Below are positions 1 to 6,849 of a stretch of DNA of 10,579 nt, piece by piece. A model generated the notes under the pieces. It did no database searches and was not told where the DNA came from. It saw only the letters and a program-made list of their open reading frames with translations. The stretch covers positions 1 to 10,579 of the forward strand of contig JAUVRS010000063.1 in assembly GCA_030597505.1 (NCBI GenBank). The letters are read 5' to 3'. The translations under genes and the position numbers were made by a program. Source of the DNA: Desulfobacteraceae bacterium (GTDB lineage Bacteria; Desulfobacterota; DSM-4660; Desulfatiglandales; Desulfatiglandaceae). Every line of letters starts with the position of its first letter. The first letter of the stretch is position 1.

Positions 1-57
1 AACTGTTAGCAGACGGTCTTTTTCTGTCCGCCGGCTCCGGGTTGTCGAGAAAGGATC

Positions 58-87
58 TTGACTTGACGTTTTTGTTGGAAGTAAAAT
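58..87 (+). promoter_or_regulatory. Putative sigma-70 promoter of the liv operon
   Basis: A TTGACT box at 58-63 and a TAAAAT box at 82-87 are separated by 18 bases, close to the sigma-70 consensus. They lie 60 bases upstream of the first gene. A second TTGACG at 63-68 overlaps the first but has no well-spaced -10 box. The 5' part of the leader (1-57) shows no coding signal or clear terminator. This is a pattern match only, and no operator was recognised. Confidence 0.45.
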
Positions 88-147
88 TTTTATCAGTGAG
101 AGGAGTAGCTTTTAAACCCGATAAAACCAATTATACAGGAGGGTGTT

Positions 148-1368
148 ATGAGAAAGAGATCCAAAATTAGTCTGGTTGTTTTGTGCTTTTTCGTGGTTTT
201 TGCTGCAAGCGTGTTTCTGTCCGTCCATGAAGTTTGGTCTGCGGACAAAACAATCCGAATAGGGGCGCCACTGCCGTTGACCGGTCCTCTGGCCCCGGAG
301 GGCAAGAAGATACAACAGGGCTACAATCTCTGGGCCGAAGAGGTCAATAAAAAGGGCGGCATCAATGTGGGTGGCGAGCCATACAAAGTTGAGATTATCT
401 ATCACGATTATCAATCAAAAACCCCTCGTGCAGTCCAGTTGGCCGAGAAACTTATTACCGAGGACAAAGTTAATTTCCTGTTCTCCCCATTCGGTTCCGG
501 GGCTACGAAGGCGGCCAGCGGTGTGTCAGAGAAATACGGGATCCCGACTATTGCGTCTACTGCTTCTTCGGTGGCAGTGTATGACCAGGGCTACAAATAC
601 TTGTTTGGCACCTTTACGCCCAACCAAACACTTACCGATCCCATGTCGAAGATTGTAAAAGAAAACGTCCCAAACGCCAAAAAAGTCGCCATCCTGGCGC
701 GCAACGATCTCTTCCCCATGGCCATCGCCAACGTTATGAAGAAATCGGCTGAAGAGCAAGGCCTGAAGGTAGTTTACTTCGGGAAGTATGCCATCGGCTC
801 CATGGATCACGCTTCCGCCTTGACCCAAATTCGCGCCGCCAACCCTGATTTTTTCTTTGCCACCGGCTATGTCAATGACCTCATTCTTATCCGGAAACAA
901 ATGGCCGACCTGGGAGTGAAACCTCCAGCAGTGGGCATGGTTGCCGGGCCGGCTTATAAGGAGTTTGTGGAGGCATGCGGCCCTCTTTCCGAAAATGTCC
1001 TTAGCGCCTCCTGGTGGCATCCGGCGGTACGGTACAAAGGCACCAGCGTCTTTGGCCCAACTCAGAAATACAACCAGATTTTTGAGAAGAAGTACGGCCA
1101 CGTTCCAGACTATGGACACGCCTCCGCCAGCGTCGCTGGTGTAATGCTCCAACTGGCTATCGAAAAAGCCGGTTCAATCGATCCAAAAAAGGTCCGGGAC
1201 TCCTTGGCCAGCCTAGATGCCATGACCTTCTATGGGCCGGTCCGTTTTGGCGCAAACGGACAAATTAACTCGCTCAAGCCACCGGTTTTTCAAATCCAAG
1301 GGGGCACCCAGGTGGTCATTTACCCACCCGAAATCAAGGAGAGTGAATTCAAGCTCAGTACCAAATGA
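148..1368 (+). CDS. Periplasmic amino-acid-type ABC transporter substrate-binding protein (LivK family)
   Basis: This is the extracytoplasmic receptor of the ABC importer encoded by the next four genes. It would capture the ligand in the periplasm and deliver it to the LivH/LivM channel. The 406-residue product starts with a Sec signal peptide: basic MRKRSK, a hydrophobic core at about residues 8-26, and likely cleavage near residues 31-32. Mature sequence begins DKTIRIGAPLPLTG, the typical first strand of the Peripla_BP_6 (type I periplasmic binding) fold. The two-lobe length fits the family. No lipobox is seen, since Cys13 is preceded by Leu. The ATG at 148 has an AGGAGGG ribosome site at 137-143. 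Family members bind leucine/isoleucine/valine but also other amino acids, amides, urea and aromatic acids, so the ligand is unknown. Its position first in the operon, before a hairpin, fits higher expression than the permease genes. Confidence 0.93.
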   Translation: MRKRSKISLVVLCFFVVFAASVFLSVHEVWSADKTIRIGAPLPLTGPLAPEGKKIQQGYNLWAEEVNKKGGINVGGEPYKVEIIYHDYQSKTPRAVQLAEKLITEDKVNFLFSPFGSGATKAASGVSEKYGIPTIASTASSVAVYDQGYKYLFGTFTPNQTLTDPMSKIVKENVPNAKKVAILARNDLFPMAIANVMKKSAEEQGLKVVYFGKYAIGSMDHASALTQIRAANPDFFFATGYVNDLILIRKQMADLGVKPPAVGMVAGPAYKEFVEACGPLSENVLSASWWHPAVRYKGTSVFGPTQKYNQIFEKKYGHVPDYGHASASVAGVMLQLAIEKAGSIDPKKVRDSLASLDAMTFYGPVRFGANGQINSLKPPVFQIQGGTQVVIYPPEIKESEFKLSTK

Positions 1369-1398
1369 GCCACTCGAAAAAAAATAAAGTGAATTCAA
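1342..1398 (+). repeat. 11-bp direct repeat flanking the livK stop
   Basis: The 11-mer AGTGAATTCAA occurs at 1342-1352, inside the last codons of the binding-protein gene, and again at 1388-1398 in the intergenic region. The copies are 46 bases apart start to start, and the sequence between them includes the stop codon and a run of eight A (1377-1384). It could be a trace of a small duplication or chance. No function is inferred. Confidence 0.4.
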
Positions 1399-1430
1399 AC
1401 CCCGCATCAAAAAAGCCAACCACAGAAAAA

Positions 1431-1465
1431 CCGCCGGGGGGCGAACCCAGTTCGCCTTACGGCGG
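1431..1465 (+). promoter_or_regulatory. Strong two-part hairpin between livK and livH
   Basis: CCGCCG at 1431-1436 pairs with CGGCGG at 1460-1465, and GGCGAA at 1440-1445 pairs with TTCGCC at 1451-1456 around a five-base loop. This gives 12 G/C-rich pairs split by a 3x3 internal loop. No T-run follows, so it does not look like an intrinsic terminator. Its 3' arm runs into GGGGCAGG (1464-1471), the only purine-rich stretch before the livH ATG at 1477, so it may partly mask that ribosome site. By analogy with other binding-protein transporter operons, it could protect the upstream livK message or lower expression of the downstream permease. The structure is directly visible, but its role is inferred. 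Confidence 0.7.
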
Positions 1466-1476
1466 GGCAGGTTAGT

Positions 1477-2352
1477 ATGGCCGCCACACTTTTTTTCCAA
1501 GTGCTGGTCAACGGGCTGGTTCTGGGTGGGCTTTATGCATGCATTGCCGCTGGGTTCTCCTTGGTGTGGGGAGTCCTTAACATCATCAACATCCTCCACG
1601 GTACGTTTGTAGTAATAGGCTCCTACAGCGCTTATTATGCCTATATCTATCTGGGAGTGCATCCTTTTATTTCCGTTGTTCTGGCGGGGATCATCCTTTT
1701 TATTATTGGCTATTTATTCCAAAGAGGAATAATCAACCGGGTTGTGGCTGCGCCGGTGCTTATAACCCTGTCCCTGACTTTCGGGTTGGACCTTTTTCTG
1801 AATAACTCGCTCCTGGTGGTCTTTAGTGCCGATTATTTGAAACTGAACCTGGCCAACCCTTTAGGGGTCCTTCAATTCGCCGGAATCTATGTACCCGTAG
1901 ACCGACTGGCAGCCATGGTGCTGGCCCTGTTTCTCACCTGCTTGCTATACTGGGTCCTGGAGGCATCACGTATCGGACGGGCCATTGTAGCGGTTCGCAT
2001 GGACCGTGAGGCCGCGACCCTCATGGGTGTCAACGCCAAGCACATTTATGCGGTCACCTTTGGTCTGGGTGCGTTGATGGCCGGTTCGGCCGGGGCTATG
2101 TTGAGTGTGATCTTTCCCATTTCCCCGATCGTAAGTACCCTCTATTTGAGCAAGGCCTTTGTCATCTGCGTCTTGGGAGGGCTTGGCAGTGTCGCCGGTG
2201 CCATGGTGGGGGGGCTGGTTTTGGGAGTGGTCGAAAGTTTTGGCGGATTGATTTTCGGGCCGGAACACGCAATGACAATCTCGTTTTGTTTGTTGATCTT
2301 GCTTCTGATATTCAGACCCACTGGAATCATGGGGAAAAAGGGTTACGAATGA
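1477..2352 (+). CDS. livH: Branched-chain amino acid ABC transporter permease, LivH family
   Basis: This is one of two inner-membrane permease subunits of the importer, pairing with the LivM-like protein encoded next. At 291 residues it has the usual LivH length. It is strongly hydrophobic, with about eight membrane segments. It opens with the family-typical region GLVLGGLYACIAAGFSLVWG and a following NIINILHG loop. The cytoplasmic coupling region lies around GRAIVAVRMDREAATLMGV (residues about 167-185), where it contacts the ATPases. The C-terminus ends in the usual RPTGIMG. The ATG at 1477 has only a weak ribosome site, partly caught in the hairpin just upstream, so translation may depend on ribosomes leaving livK. 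Its TGA stop overlaps the ATG of the next gene (ATGA at 2349-2352), which points to translational coupling. Confidence 0.93.
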   Translation: MAATLFFQVLVNGLVLGGLYACIAAGFSLVWGVLNIINILHGTFVVIGSYSAYYAYIYLGVHPFISVVLAGIILFIIGYLFQRGIINRVVAAPVLITLSLTFGLDLFLNNSLLVVFSADYLKLNLANPLGVLQFAGIYVPVDRLAAMVLALFLTCLLYWVLEASRIGRAIVAVRMDREAATLMGVNAKHIYAVTFGLGALMAGSAGAMLSVIFPISPIVSTLYLSKAFVICVLGGLGSVAGAMVGGLVLGVVESFGGLIFGPEHAMTISFCLLILLLIFRPTGIMGKKGYE

Positions 2353-3275
2353 AAACCAAGCTGGTCGGTCTTTTTGTTATTGTACTCTTGTTGCTTATAC
2401 CGATAATTAGCAACAATTATGTCATCCGACTTGCCACCATGATGTTGATGTACAGTGTTTTTGCAATGTCCTGGAATTTTATCGGGGGCATGGCTGGATA
2501 CCCTTCTTTCGCAACAGCTTCTTTTTTTGGTTTGGGGGCCTACGCCGGGGCCTTGTGTCAGGTGAACGGCGTCCCCATGTTCCTGGCCTGGGTCATTGGG
2601 GGTCTGGTTTCGGCGGTTTTCGCCTGGGTTCTGGGGTTGGCTATACTCCATCTCAAGGGTCATTATTTTGCTATTGCCAGCCTGATTGTGGCCGAGGTAC
2701 TCCGTGAGGTCATTAATTCTGCAACGGGGATTACCGGCGGCGGTATGGGCCTCAACATACCGGTCCTCCGGATGGGGGTGGACGCTCAGGCCAGGCTGTT
2801 CTACTTCTCTATGTTTGTAATCGCCCTGGTGACCTTGGCGGTGAGCGCCTATGTCAGTGGCCGGCCATTGGGTTTCGGTCTCAAGTGCATCAAACAAAAT
2901 GAAGATGCGGCCGGTATGACCGGCATAAACACCACAATCTACAAGACCACGGCGTTTACCCTCTCGGCTGTTTTTACGGGTGGTGCAGGGGCTTTTTATG
3001 CCTCATGGGTAAACTATATTGATCCGGAGGACGTTTTTGAAATCCTCATTTCCATCAAACCCATTGTCATGGTACTGATGTGTGGCGCCGGTGCCTTGGT
3101 TGGCCCGGTGATCGGGGCAGGTCTTTTTCTATTCCTGGAAGAACTTGTCTGGCGTAACTTCCTAACCTTTCATGTGGGCATGCTGGGATTGATGGTGGTT
3201 TTTCTGGTGATCTTTTTACCAACTGGTCTGCTTTCGGTAGACTACAGAAAGTTTCTAAAGAAGGTGGTCCGATGA
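2349..3275 (+). CDS. livM: Branched-chain amino acid ABC transporter permease, LivM family
   Basis: This is the second permease subunit of the importer, 308 residues from the ATG at 2349. That start overlaps the livH stop as ATGA and gives the normal MKTKLVGLF-type hydrophobic N-terminus. An in-frame upstream start at 2286 would add 21 charged residues encoded inside livH and is unlikely. Family marks include GYPSFATASFFGLGAYAGAL (first core helices), HYFAIASLIVAEVLREV and a GITGGGMGL loop. The cytoplasmic coupling stretch is GFGLKCIKQNEDAAGMTGIN, and the C-terminus is FLPTGLL. About eight to ten membrane segments are visible. The stop overlaps the ATG of livG (3272-3275, ATGA). Substrate range cannot be deduced from the permease. 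Confidence 0.93.
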   Translation: MKTKLVGLFVIVLLLLIPIISNNYVIRLATMMLMYSVFAMSWNFIGGMAGYPSFATASFFGLGAYAGALCQVNGVPMFLAWVIGGLVSAVFAWVLGLAILHLKGHYFAIASLIVAEVLREVINSATGITGGGMGLNIPVLRMGVDAQARLFYFSMFVIALVTLAVSAYVSGRPLGFGLKCIKQNEDAAGMTGINTTIYKTTAFTLSAVFTGGAGAFYASWVNYIDPEDVFEILISIKPIVMVLMCGAGALVGPVIGAGLFLFLEELVWRNFLTFHVGMLGLMVVFLVIFLPTGLLSVDYRKFLKKVVR

Positions 3276-4030
3276 CGGCCCTTTTGCAGCTCAAAAACGT
3301 AAGCCGTAACTTTGGGGGACTGGCGGCGCTCTCGGAAGTCAGCTTTGATGTACACCCCGGCGAGATTTTGGGGCTTATCGGCCCTAACGGCGCGGGTAAA
3401 ACGACCTTGGTCAACCTTGTTACCGGTGTATATCGTCCCAGTTCCGGACAAATAATTTTTGAGGATAAACCTATCAACCGGCTTAAAAGTTATGCCATCG
3501 CTCGTATGGGAATTGCACGAACTTTTCAAGTGATGCAGCCTTTTCCTGAAATGACAGTTGTTGACAATGTTGCGGCCGGTGCCCTGTTTGCAACCGGGGC
3601 GTCCACTCTGGAAGAAGCAAAAGAATTGGCCCAAGTGCATCTCGAATATGTCGATCTCAAAAAATTTGCCAATACACCGGCTGCATCCCTGACGTTGCCC
3701 AATAGAAAACGTTTGGAATTGGCTAAAAGCCTGGCCATGAATCCCAAACTGCTCTTGTTGGACGAGGTGATGGCCGGGATTAATTCGGTCGAGATTGATC
3801 AGTCCCTTGGCCTGATTAAAAGCCTGGTGGAAAAGGGCATAACCATTTTATTGATCGAGCACATTATGAAGGTGGTCATGTCGGTCTGCTCCCGGGTCGT
3901 AGTCCTTCACCACGGGAGTCTTATCTGTGAAGGGCAACCAAATTACGTTACCAGTGATCCTCAAGTGATAAAGGCTTACCTGGGATCTAAATTTGCTGCC
4001 CGTCAGAATAGAGTTTCCCATGAGCAATGA
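3272..4030 (+). CDS. livG: ABC transporter ATPase, LivG family, with degenerate signature motif
   Basis: This is a cytoplasmic ATPase of the importer, 252 residues. Walker A is GPNGAGKTT at residues 37-45. Walker B is LLLLDE with Asp164 and the catalytic Glu165. The switch (H-loop) histidine is His197 in LLIEHIMKVV. The EVMAGIN stretch after Walker B is usual for LivG-type proteins. The ABC signature is unusual: where most ATPases have LSGGQ and E. coli LivG has a Gly-containing variant, this protein reads LTLPN (residues 140-144) followed by RKRLELAKSL. The signature glycine is therefore missing while the following helix is intact. Reading frame and length are normal, so this is not decay. 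The start overlaps livM (ATGA), and the end overlaps livF by 11 bases. Confidence 0.93.
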   Translation: MTALLQLKNVSRNFGGLAALSEVSFDVHPGEILGLIGPNGAGKTTLVNLVTGVYRPSSGQIIFEDKPINRLKSYAIARMGIARTFQVMQPFPEMTVVDNVAAGALFATGASTLEEAKELAQVHLEYVDLKKFANTPAASLTLPNRKRLELAKSLAMNPKLLLLDEVMAGINSVEIDQSLGLIKSLVEKGITILLIEHIMKVVMSVCSRVVVLHHGSLICEGQPNYVTSDPQVIKAYLGSKFAARQNRVSHEQ

Positions 4031-4733
4031 TTTTTTTCGTCTTGAAAACGTGGCGGCGGGCTATGGTGACATTCAAGTCTTGTGGGATATTACCATTGAT
4101 GTAGAGCCCAATGAGATTGTCTGCATGGTCGGGTCCAACGGTGCGGGGAAAAGCACCACGCTTAAGCTCATTTCGGGTCTTCTGAAACCCTGGTCTGGTC
4201 GCGTGATCATCGGCGGGGAGGAAGTGGTTTACGCCACTCCGGATCAAATTTTGGCCAAGGGGGTGGGCCAGGTACCCGAGGGGCGACGGTTGTTCAATGG
4301 TATGAGTGTCAAGAACAATCTGCTTATGGGTGCCTATCTGCGTAAGGACAAAGAGGTGGATAAGGACTTGGAGTTTGTATATGGTCTTTTCCCCATTTTA
4401 AAAGAACGTCGAAAACAGGACGCTAAAACCCTCTCAGGCGGAGAACAACAAATGTGTGCCATTGGCCGGGGGATCATGAGCCGGCCAAAACTTTTGTTGA
4501 TAGACGAACTCTCTCTGGGCCTCGCTCCCCTGGTGGTTGAGCAATTGACCGAAACTTTGAAGGAGATTAACAAAACGGGCATCTCTATCCTATTGGTCGA
4601 GCAAGATGTGATGACCGCTTTCGAATTGGCTAATCGGGGATTTGTGCTTGAGTCGGGACGGGTTTTCTTAAAAGGACCGACCCGATTACTGGCCGATAAC
4701 CCAACGGTGCGTGAGGCCTATATGGGTATTTAA
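4020..4733 (+). CDS. livF: ABC transporter ATPase, LivF family
   Basis: This is the partner ATPase of LivG, 237 residues from the ATG at 4020. An in-frame TTG at 3993 would add nine residues lying within livG; the ATG fits the family N-terminus (NDFFRLENVAAGYG) better. Walker A is GSNGAGKST at residues 38-46. The signature is a canonical LSGGEQ at 138-143. Walker B ends in Asp162-Glu163, followed by LSLGLAPL as in typical LivF. The switch position is Gln195 (LLVEQDVM) instead of histidine, which is normal for LivF proteins. With the LivG sequence, this suggests one consensus and one degenerate ATP site in the heterodimer. A 6-base gap follows before the ribosome site of the RidA gene. Confidence 0.94.
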   Translation: MSNDFFRLENVAAGYGDIQVLWDITIDVEPNEIVCMVGSNGAGKSTTLKLISGLLKPWSGRVIIGGEEVVYATPDQILAKGVGQVPEGRRLFNGMSVKNNLLMGAYLRKDKEVDKDLEFVYGLFPILKERRKQDAKTLSGGEQQMCAIGRGIMSRPKLLLIDELSLGLAPLVVEQLTETLKEINKTGISILLVEQDVMTAFELANRGFVLESGRVFLKGPTRLLADNPTVREAYMGI

Positions 4734-4751
4734 CCCCTCAAAGGAGGAATC

Positions 4752-5234
4752 ATGGGAAAGATCGAACAACGTCTCAAAGAATTGGATATCGTTTTGCCAC
4801 GTCCGCCGAAGGCAGTGGCCAACTACATATCTGGAGTCAAGGTGGGCGAGATACTTTACGTATCGGGTACCATCGGCACCATACCCGGCCCGGACGACGA
4901 GGATATGCTTCCTTATAAGGGCAAGCTTGGGAAGGAATTATCCATTGAGGAAGGTTATCAATCTGCGCGTCTGGTGGCCATCAACCACCTTGCCATGATC
5001 AAGGCGGTGATTGGTGATCTGGACAACGTGGTGCGCATCGTCAAAATGGTGGGGTACATCAATGCCGCGCCGGGATTCAAGGATGCACCAAAGGTCCTGA
5101 ATGGCGCTTCAGACCTGTTTGTACAAGTCTTTGGCGAGGATCGCGGTCGCCATGCCCGCGCCGCGCTGTATCAAAACGAACTCACGATTGATGCGCCGGT
5201 GGAAAACGAGATTACGGTACAGGTAAAGCCATAA
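4752..5234 (+). CDS. RidA/YjgF/UK114-family protein, probable enamine/imine deaminase
   Basis: This is a small cytosolic protein of 160 residues from the family whose characterised members hydrolyse reactive enamine/imine intermediates of amino-acid metabolism to 2-oxoacids and ammonia, usually as trimers. Supporting features are the LYVSGTIGTIPG strand-loop (residues 35-46) and the ILYVSG/VKMVGYIN core strands. The C-terminal segment GRHARAALYQNELTIDAPVENEI contains Arg136, aligned by eye with the active-site arginine of RidA, and acidic residues at 151 and 153. It is longer than the roughly 130-residue E. coli RidA and looks closer to the longer UK114-like subgroup; not every subgroup has proven deaminase activity. 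A very strong AAAGGAGG ribosome site (4740-4747) precedes the ATG. It lies between an amino-acid importer and an amino-acid dehydrogenase, which supports imine handling. Confidence 0.88.
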   Translation: MGKIEQRLKELDIVLPRPPKAVANYISGVKVGEILYVSGTIGTIPGPDDEDMLPYKGKLGKELSIEEGYQSARLVAINHLAMIKAVIGDLDNVVRIVKMVGYINAAPGFKDAPKVLNGASDLFVQVFGEDRGRHARAALYQNELTIDAPVENEITVQVKP

Positions 5235-5301
5235 ACAAGCAACAGTGAATGACGAAAGCCCTACGGTGTCCAAAGTTATTGAGAGCTTACGAAAGATTGT
5301 T

Positions 5302-6114
5302 ATGAGAAATTTAGGCGTTGGAATTATCGGACTTGGTTCTATAGGTGGATTTGTGGCCCAACAGGTCATCAATGGAAAGGTGCCGGGGGCCAGCTTGATT
5401 GCTGTGGCTGATGTTGAACGTCCACCACCGGATTTATCCAAGAAGCTCGAGATGGCTGATGTTTCAGTTGTGGGTTCCTATCAGGAAATTGCAGATTCAA
5501 ATATAGATTTGGTGATAGAGTGCGCCAACCAGGAGCTTGTGGGGGAGTGCGCTCGATTTTTTCTTTCACGCGGCATAGACATGGTGATTATGAGCGTTGG
5601 GGCTTTTGTCGATAGCAGCCTTTTTAAAGAGGTCTCGCGATTGGCTATGGAGAGAAACTGCAAGATACATATACCATCGGGCGCCGTAGGAGGGTTAGAT
5701 GCACTGCGGGCTGCCAGAATTGAGAGACTCGATGAGGTGATCCTTACCACACGCAAACCTCCCCGCGGGCTTGCAGGAGTGGAAGGGTTGGACCTGGATG
5801 GGCTTTCTGAGCCCAAATTGGTCTATGAGGGGCAAGCCTTGGAAGCGGTCAAACGTTTTCCAAAAAACGTAAATGTCGCCGCTGCCATTAGCCTTGCCGG
5901 AGTGGGGCCTGAGAAGACCCTGGTGCGGGTGGTGGCAGACCCAACTATCGATCGAAACATCCACGAGATATATGCTCGGGGCGCTTTCGGTTCCTTTGAG
6001 ATGCGGTTGAGCAATCATCCAAGCCCTCAGAACCCTCGAACCAGTTACTTGGCTTGTCTGAGTGTTGTTTCGGTTTTGCAAAAGGTCGCGTCGTCTGTTC
6101 AACTGGGCAATTGA
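5302..6114 (+). CDS. nadX: L-aspartate dehydrogenase-like protein (NadX/DUF108 family)
   Basis: This is a predicted NAD(P)-dependent amino-acid dehydrogenase. Characterised members oxidise L-aspartate to iminosuccinate, which either feeds NAD synthesis or hydrolyses to oxaloacetate. The 270 residues from ATG 5302 begin MRNLGVGIIGLGSIGG, with a nucleotide-binding GLGSIG at 10-15. The central IPSGAVGGLDALRAA is a family hallmark. The substrate domain has FPKNVNVAAAISLAG, then DPTIDRNIHEI with His221 matching the conserved catalytic histidine. The C-terminus has SNHPSPQNPRTSYLA. A GTG at 5245 would add 19 atypical residues; ATG 5302 has a GAAAG site and fits the family start. No nadA or nadC homologue is present, so a catabolic role beside RidA and the oxidoreductase is as likely as cofactor synthesis. 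True substrate could be another small amino acid. Confidence 0.88.
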   Translation: MRNLGVGIIGLGSIGGFVAQQVINGKVPGASLIAVADVERPPPDLSKKLEMADVSVVGSYQEIADSNIDLVIECANQELVGECARFFLSRGIDMVIMSVGAFVDSSLFKEVSRLAMERNCKIHIPSGAVGGLDALRAARIERLDEVILTTRKPPRGLAGVEGLDLDGLSEPKLVYEGQALEAVKRFPKNVNVAAAISLAGVGPEKTLVRVVADPTIDRNIHEIYARGAFGSFEMRLSNHPSPQNPRTSYLACLSVVSVLQKVASSVQLGN

Positions 6115-6256
6115 GCCGGCAGAGAGTGCGGGAATCCCGGTTCGCGAAATACGCCACATTCTGGAAAAAGAAGATCTGCTGGAGTCCCTTGTGCAGGCCT
6201 TTAGGCCAATCCCGAGATCAAGTACTATGCTCTTGATTGACAAGAATGGGGGATGA
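6062..6256 (+). CDS. Possible small protein of unknown function, 64 codons at most
   Basis: The 162-base gap between nadX and the gamma-subunit gene is mostly open in one frame, ending at TGA 6254-6256. The longest form starts at GTG 6062 inside the nadX 3' end, without a clear ribosome site. The part beyond the nadX stop (about 48 codons from 6110) reads like protein: AGIPVREIRHILEKEDLLES, then a FRPIPRSSTMLLIDKNGG tail, with ordinary codons for this region. The overlapping part is rich in Arg and Cys and looks less natural. An ATT at 6110 overlaps the nadX TGA as ATTGA and could be a rare coupled start. I do not recognise the family. It may be a real coupled small protein, a remnant of a longer gene, or chance. 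Confidence 0.35.
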   Translation: MLFRFCKRSRRLFNWAIEPAESAGIPVREIRHILEKEDLLESLVQAFRPIPRSSTMLLIDKNGG

Positions 6257-6276
6257 TTGAATCATGAGGAGAGCAA

Positions 6277-6828
6277 GTGGCTATCAATGAAATCAAATTC
6301 TGCGGCCGAGGCGGGCAAGGTGTTGTCATGGCCTCCCAGATGCTGGGTCTGGCCTTTTTCAAGGCCGGCATGTATCCCCAATGTTATCCTGTGTTCGGCG
6401 GGGAGCGCCGAGGTGCACCCGTGGTGAGTTTTCTCCGGGTTGACAAAGAGAAGATCCTCCTGAAATGTGACATAAAACAGGCTGACGAACTCCTTTATTT
6501 TGACACGACGCTCATCAATGTGGAGGAAATTCGTGGATTGATGCGGCCGGGCGGGCGGATACTGCTCAGCACGAGTGAACCGGTTTCAGATCTTGAAGGG
6601 ATTTCGGAACATACACTGGGTCTTGTTGATGCCCCGGCCATTGCCCGGAAGTTGGGCCTTGGTCACGTTATCAATACCGCAATTCTTGGGGCCTATTGTC
6701 GTTTTTCCAATCTTTTGTCCATGGACCATTTGATATCAGCCATTGAGGAAATAGTGCCGGCCAAAAGAGAAGAAAATATGGAGGCCGCACGCCAGGGGTA
6801 CGGCGAACTGATCATAACCAGTGCCTGA
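6277..6828 (+). CDS. 2-oxoacid:acceptor oxidoreductase, gamma subunit
   Basis: This is the gamma (PorC/KorC/VorC-like) subunit of a thiamine-diphosphate 2-oxoacid oxidoreductase. In known enzymes this domain carries the coenzyme A-binding part of the complex. The 183-residue length is normal. Hallmarks are IKFCGRGGQGVVMASQMLG (GRGGQG at 10-15) and YPVFGGERRGAPV (37-49). The GTG start at 6277 has a GAGGAGAG ribosome site at 6266-6273, and no better start lies upstream. The gene closes the first transcript: its TGA sits in the 5' arm of the hairpin at 6821-6849. It is thus separated from the delta/alpha/beta genes by a probable terminator and 153 bases, although all four are needed for one enzyme. 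The substrate cannot be read from this subunit alone. Confidence 0.93.
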   Translation: MAINEIKFCGRGGQGVVMASQMLGLAFFKAGMYPQCYPVFGGERRGAPVVSFLRVDKEKILLKCDIKQADELLYFDTTLINVEEIRGLMRPGGRILLSTSEPVSDLEGISEHTLGLVDAPAIARKLGLGHVINTAILGAYCRFSNLLSMDHLISAIEEIVPAKREENMEAARQGYGELIITSA

Positions 6829-6849
6829 ACAAAAACCCTGTTCAGGCAC
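6821..6849 (+). terminator. Probable transcription terminator overlapping the gamma-subunit stop codon
   Basis: A perfect 10-bp inverted repeat pairs GTGCCTGAAC (6821-6830) with GTTCAGGCAC (6840-6849) around a nine-base A/C-rich loop. The downstream bases are T-rich but interrupted (GATTTTAGATTTT). It therefore resembles an intrinsic terminator with an imperfect U-tract, or an mRNA 3'-end stabiliser. The TGA stop of the gamma gene (6826-6828) is inside the 5' arm. Confidence 0.65.

Noticed and set aside
1..57. End of a preceding gene or terminator in the first bases
   Set aside because: No sustained coding frame joins the edge, and CCGG-type short repeats around 31-41 are too small for a convincing stem.
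526..1152. Minus-strand open frame of 208 codons inside the binding-protein gene
   Set aside because: It lies entirely antisense to a clear LivK-family gene and has no recognisable domain or ribosome site.
1377..1465. Rho-independent terminator after livK
   Set aside because: The hairpin at 1431-1465 lacks a following T-run, and the A-run lies upstream of the stem, so read-through into livH is expected.
2286..2348. Upstream alternative start for LivM
   Set aside because: It would add 21 polar residues encoded within livH. The ATGA overlap at 2349 gives a normal LivM N-terminus.
5245..5301. GTG start adding 19 residues to the NadX-like protein
   Set aside because: The added residues do not resemble the family, which starts just before the GxGxxG strand. 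ATG 5302 has a nearby GAAAG site.
5695..6243. Minus-strand open frame of 182 codons over nadX and the small gap
   Set aside because: It covers the conserved NadX C-terminal half in antisense and shows no recognisable family features.
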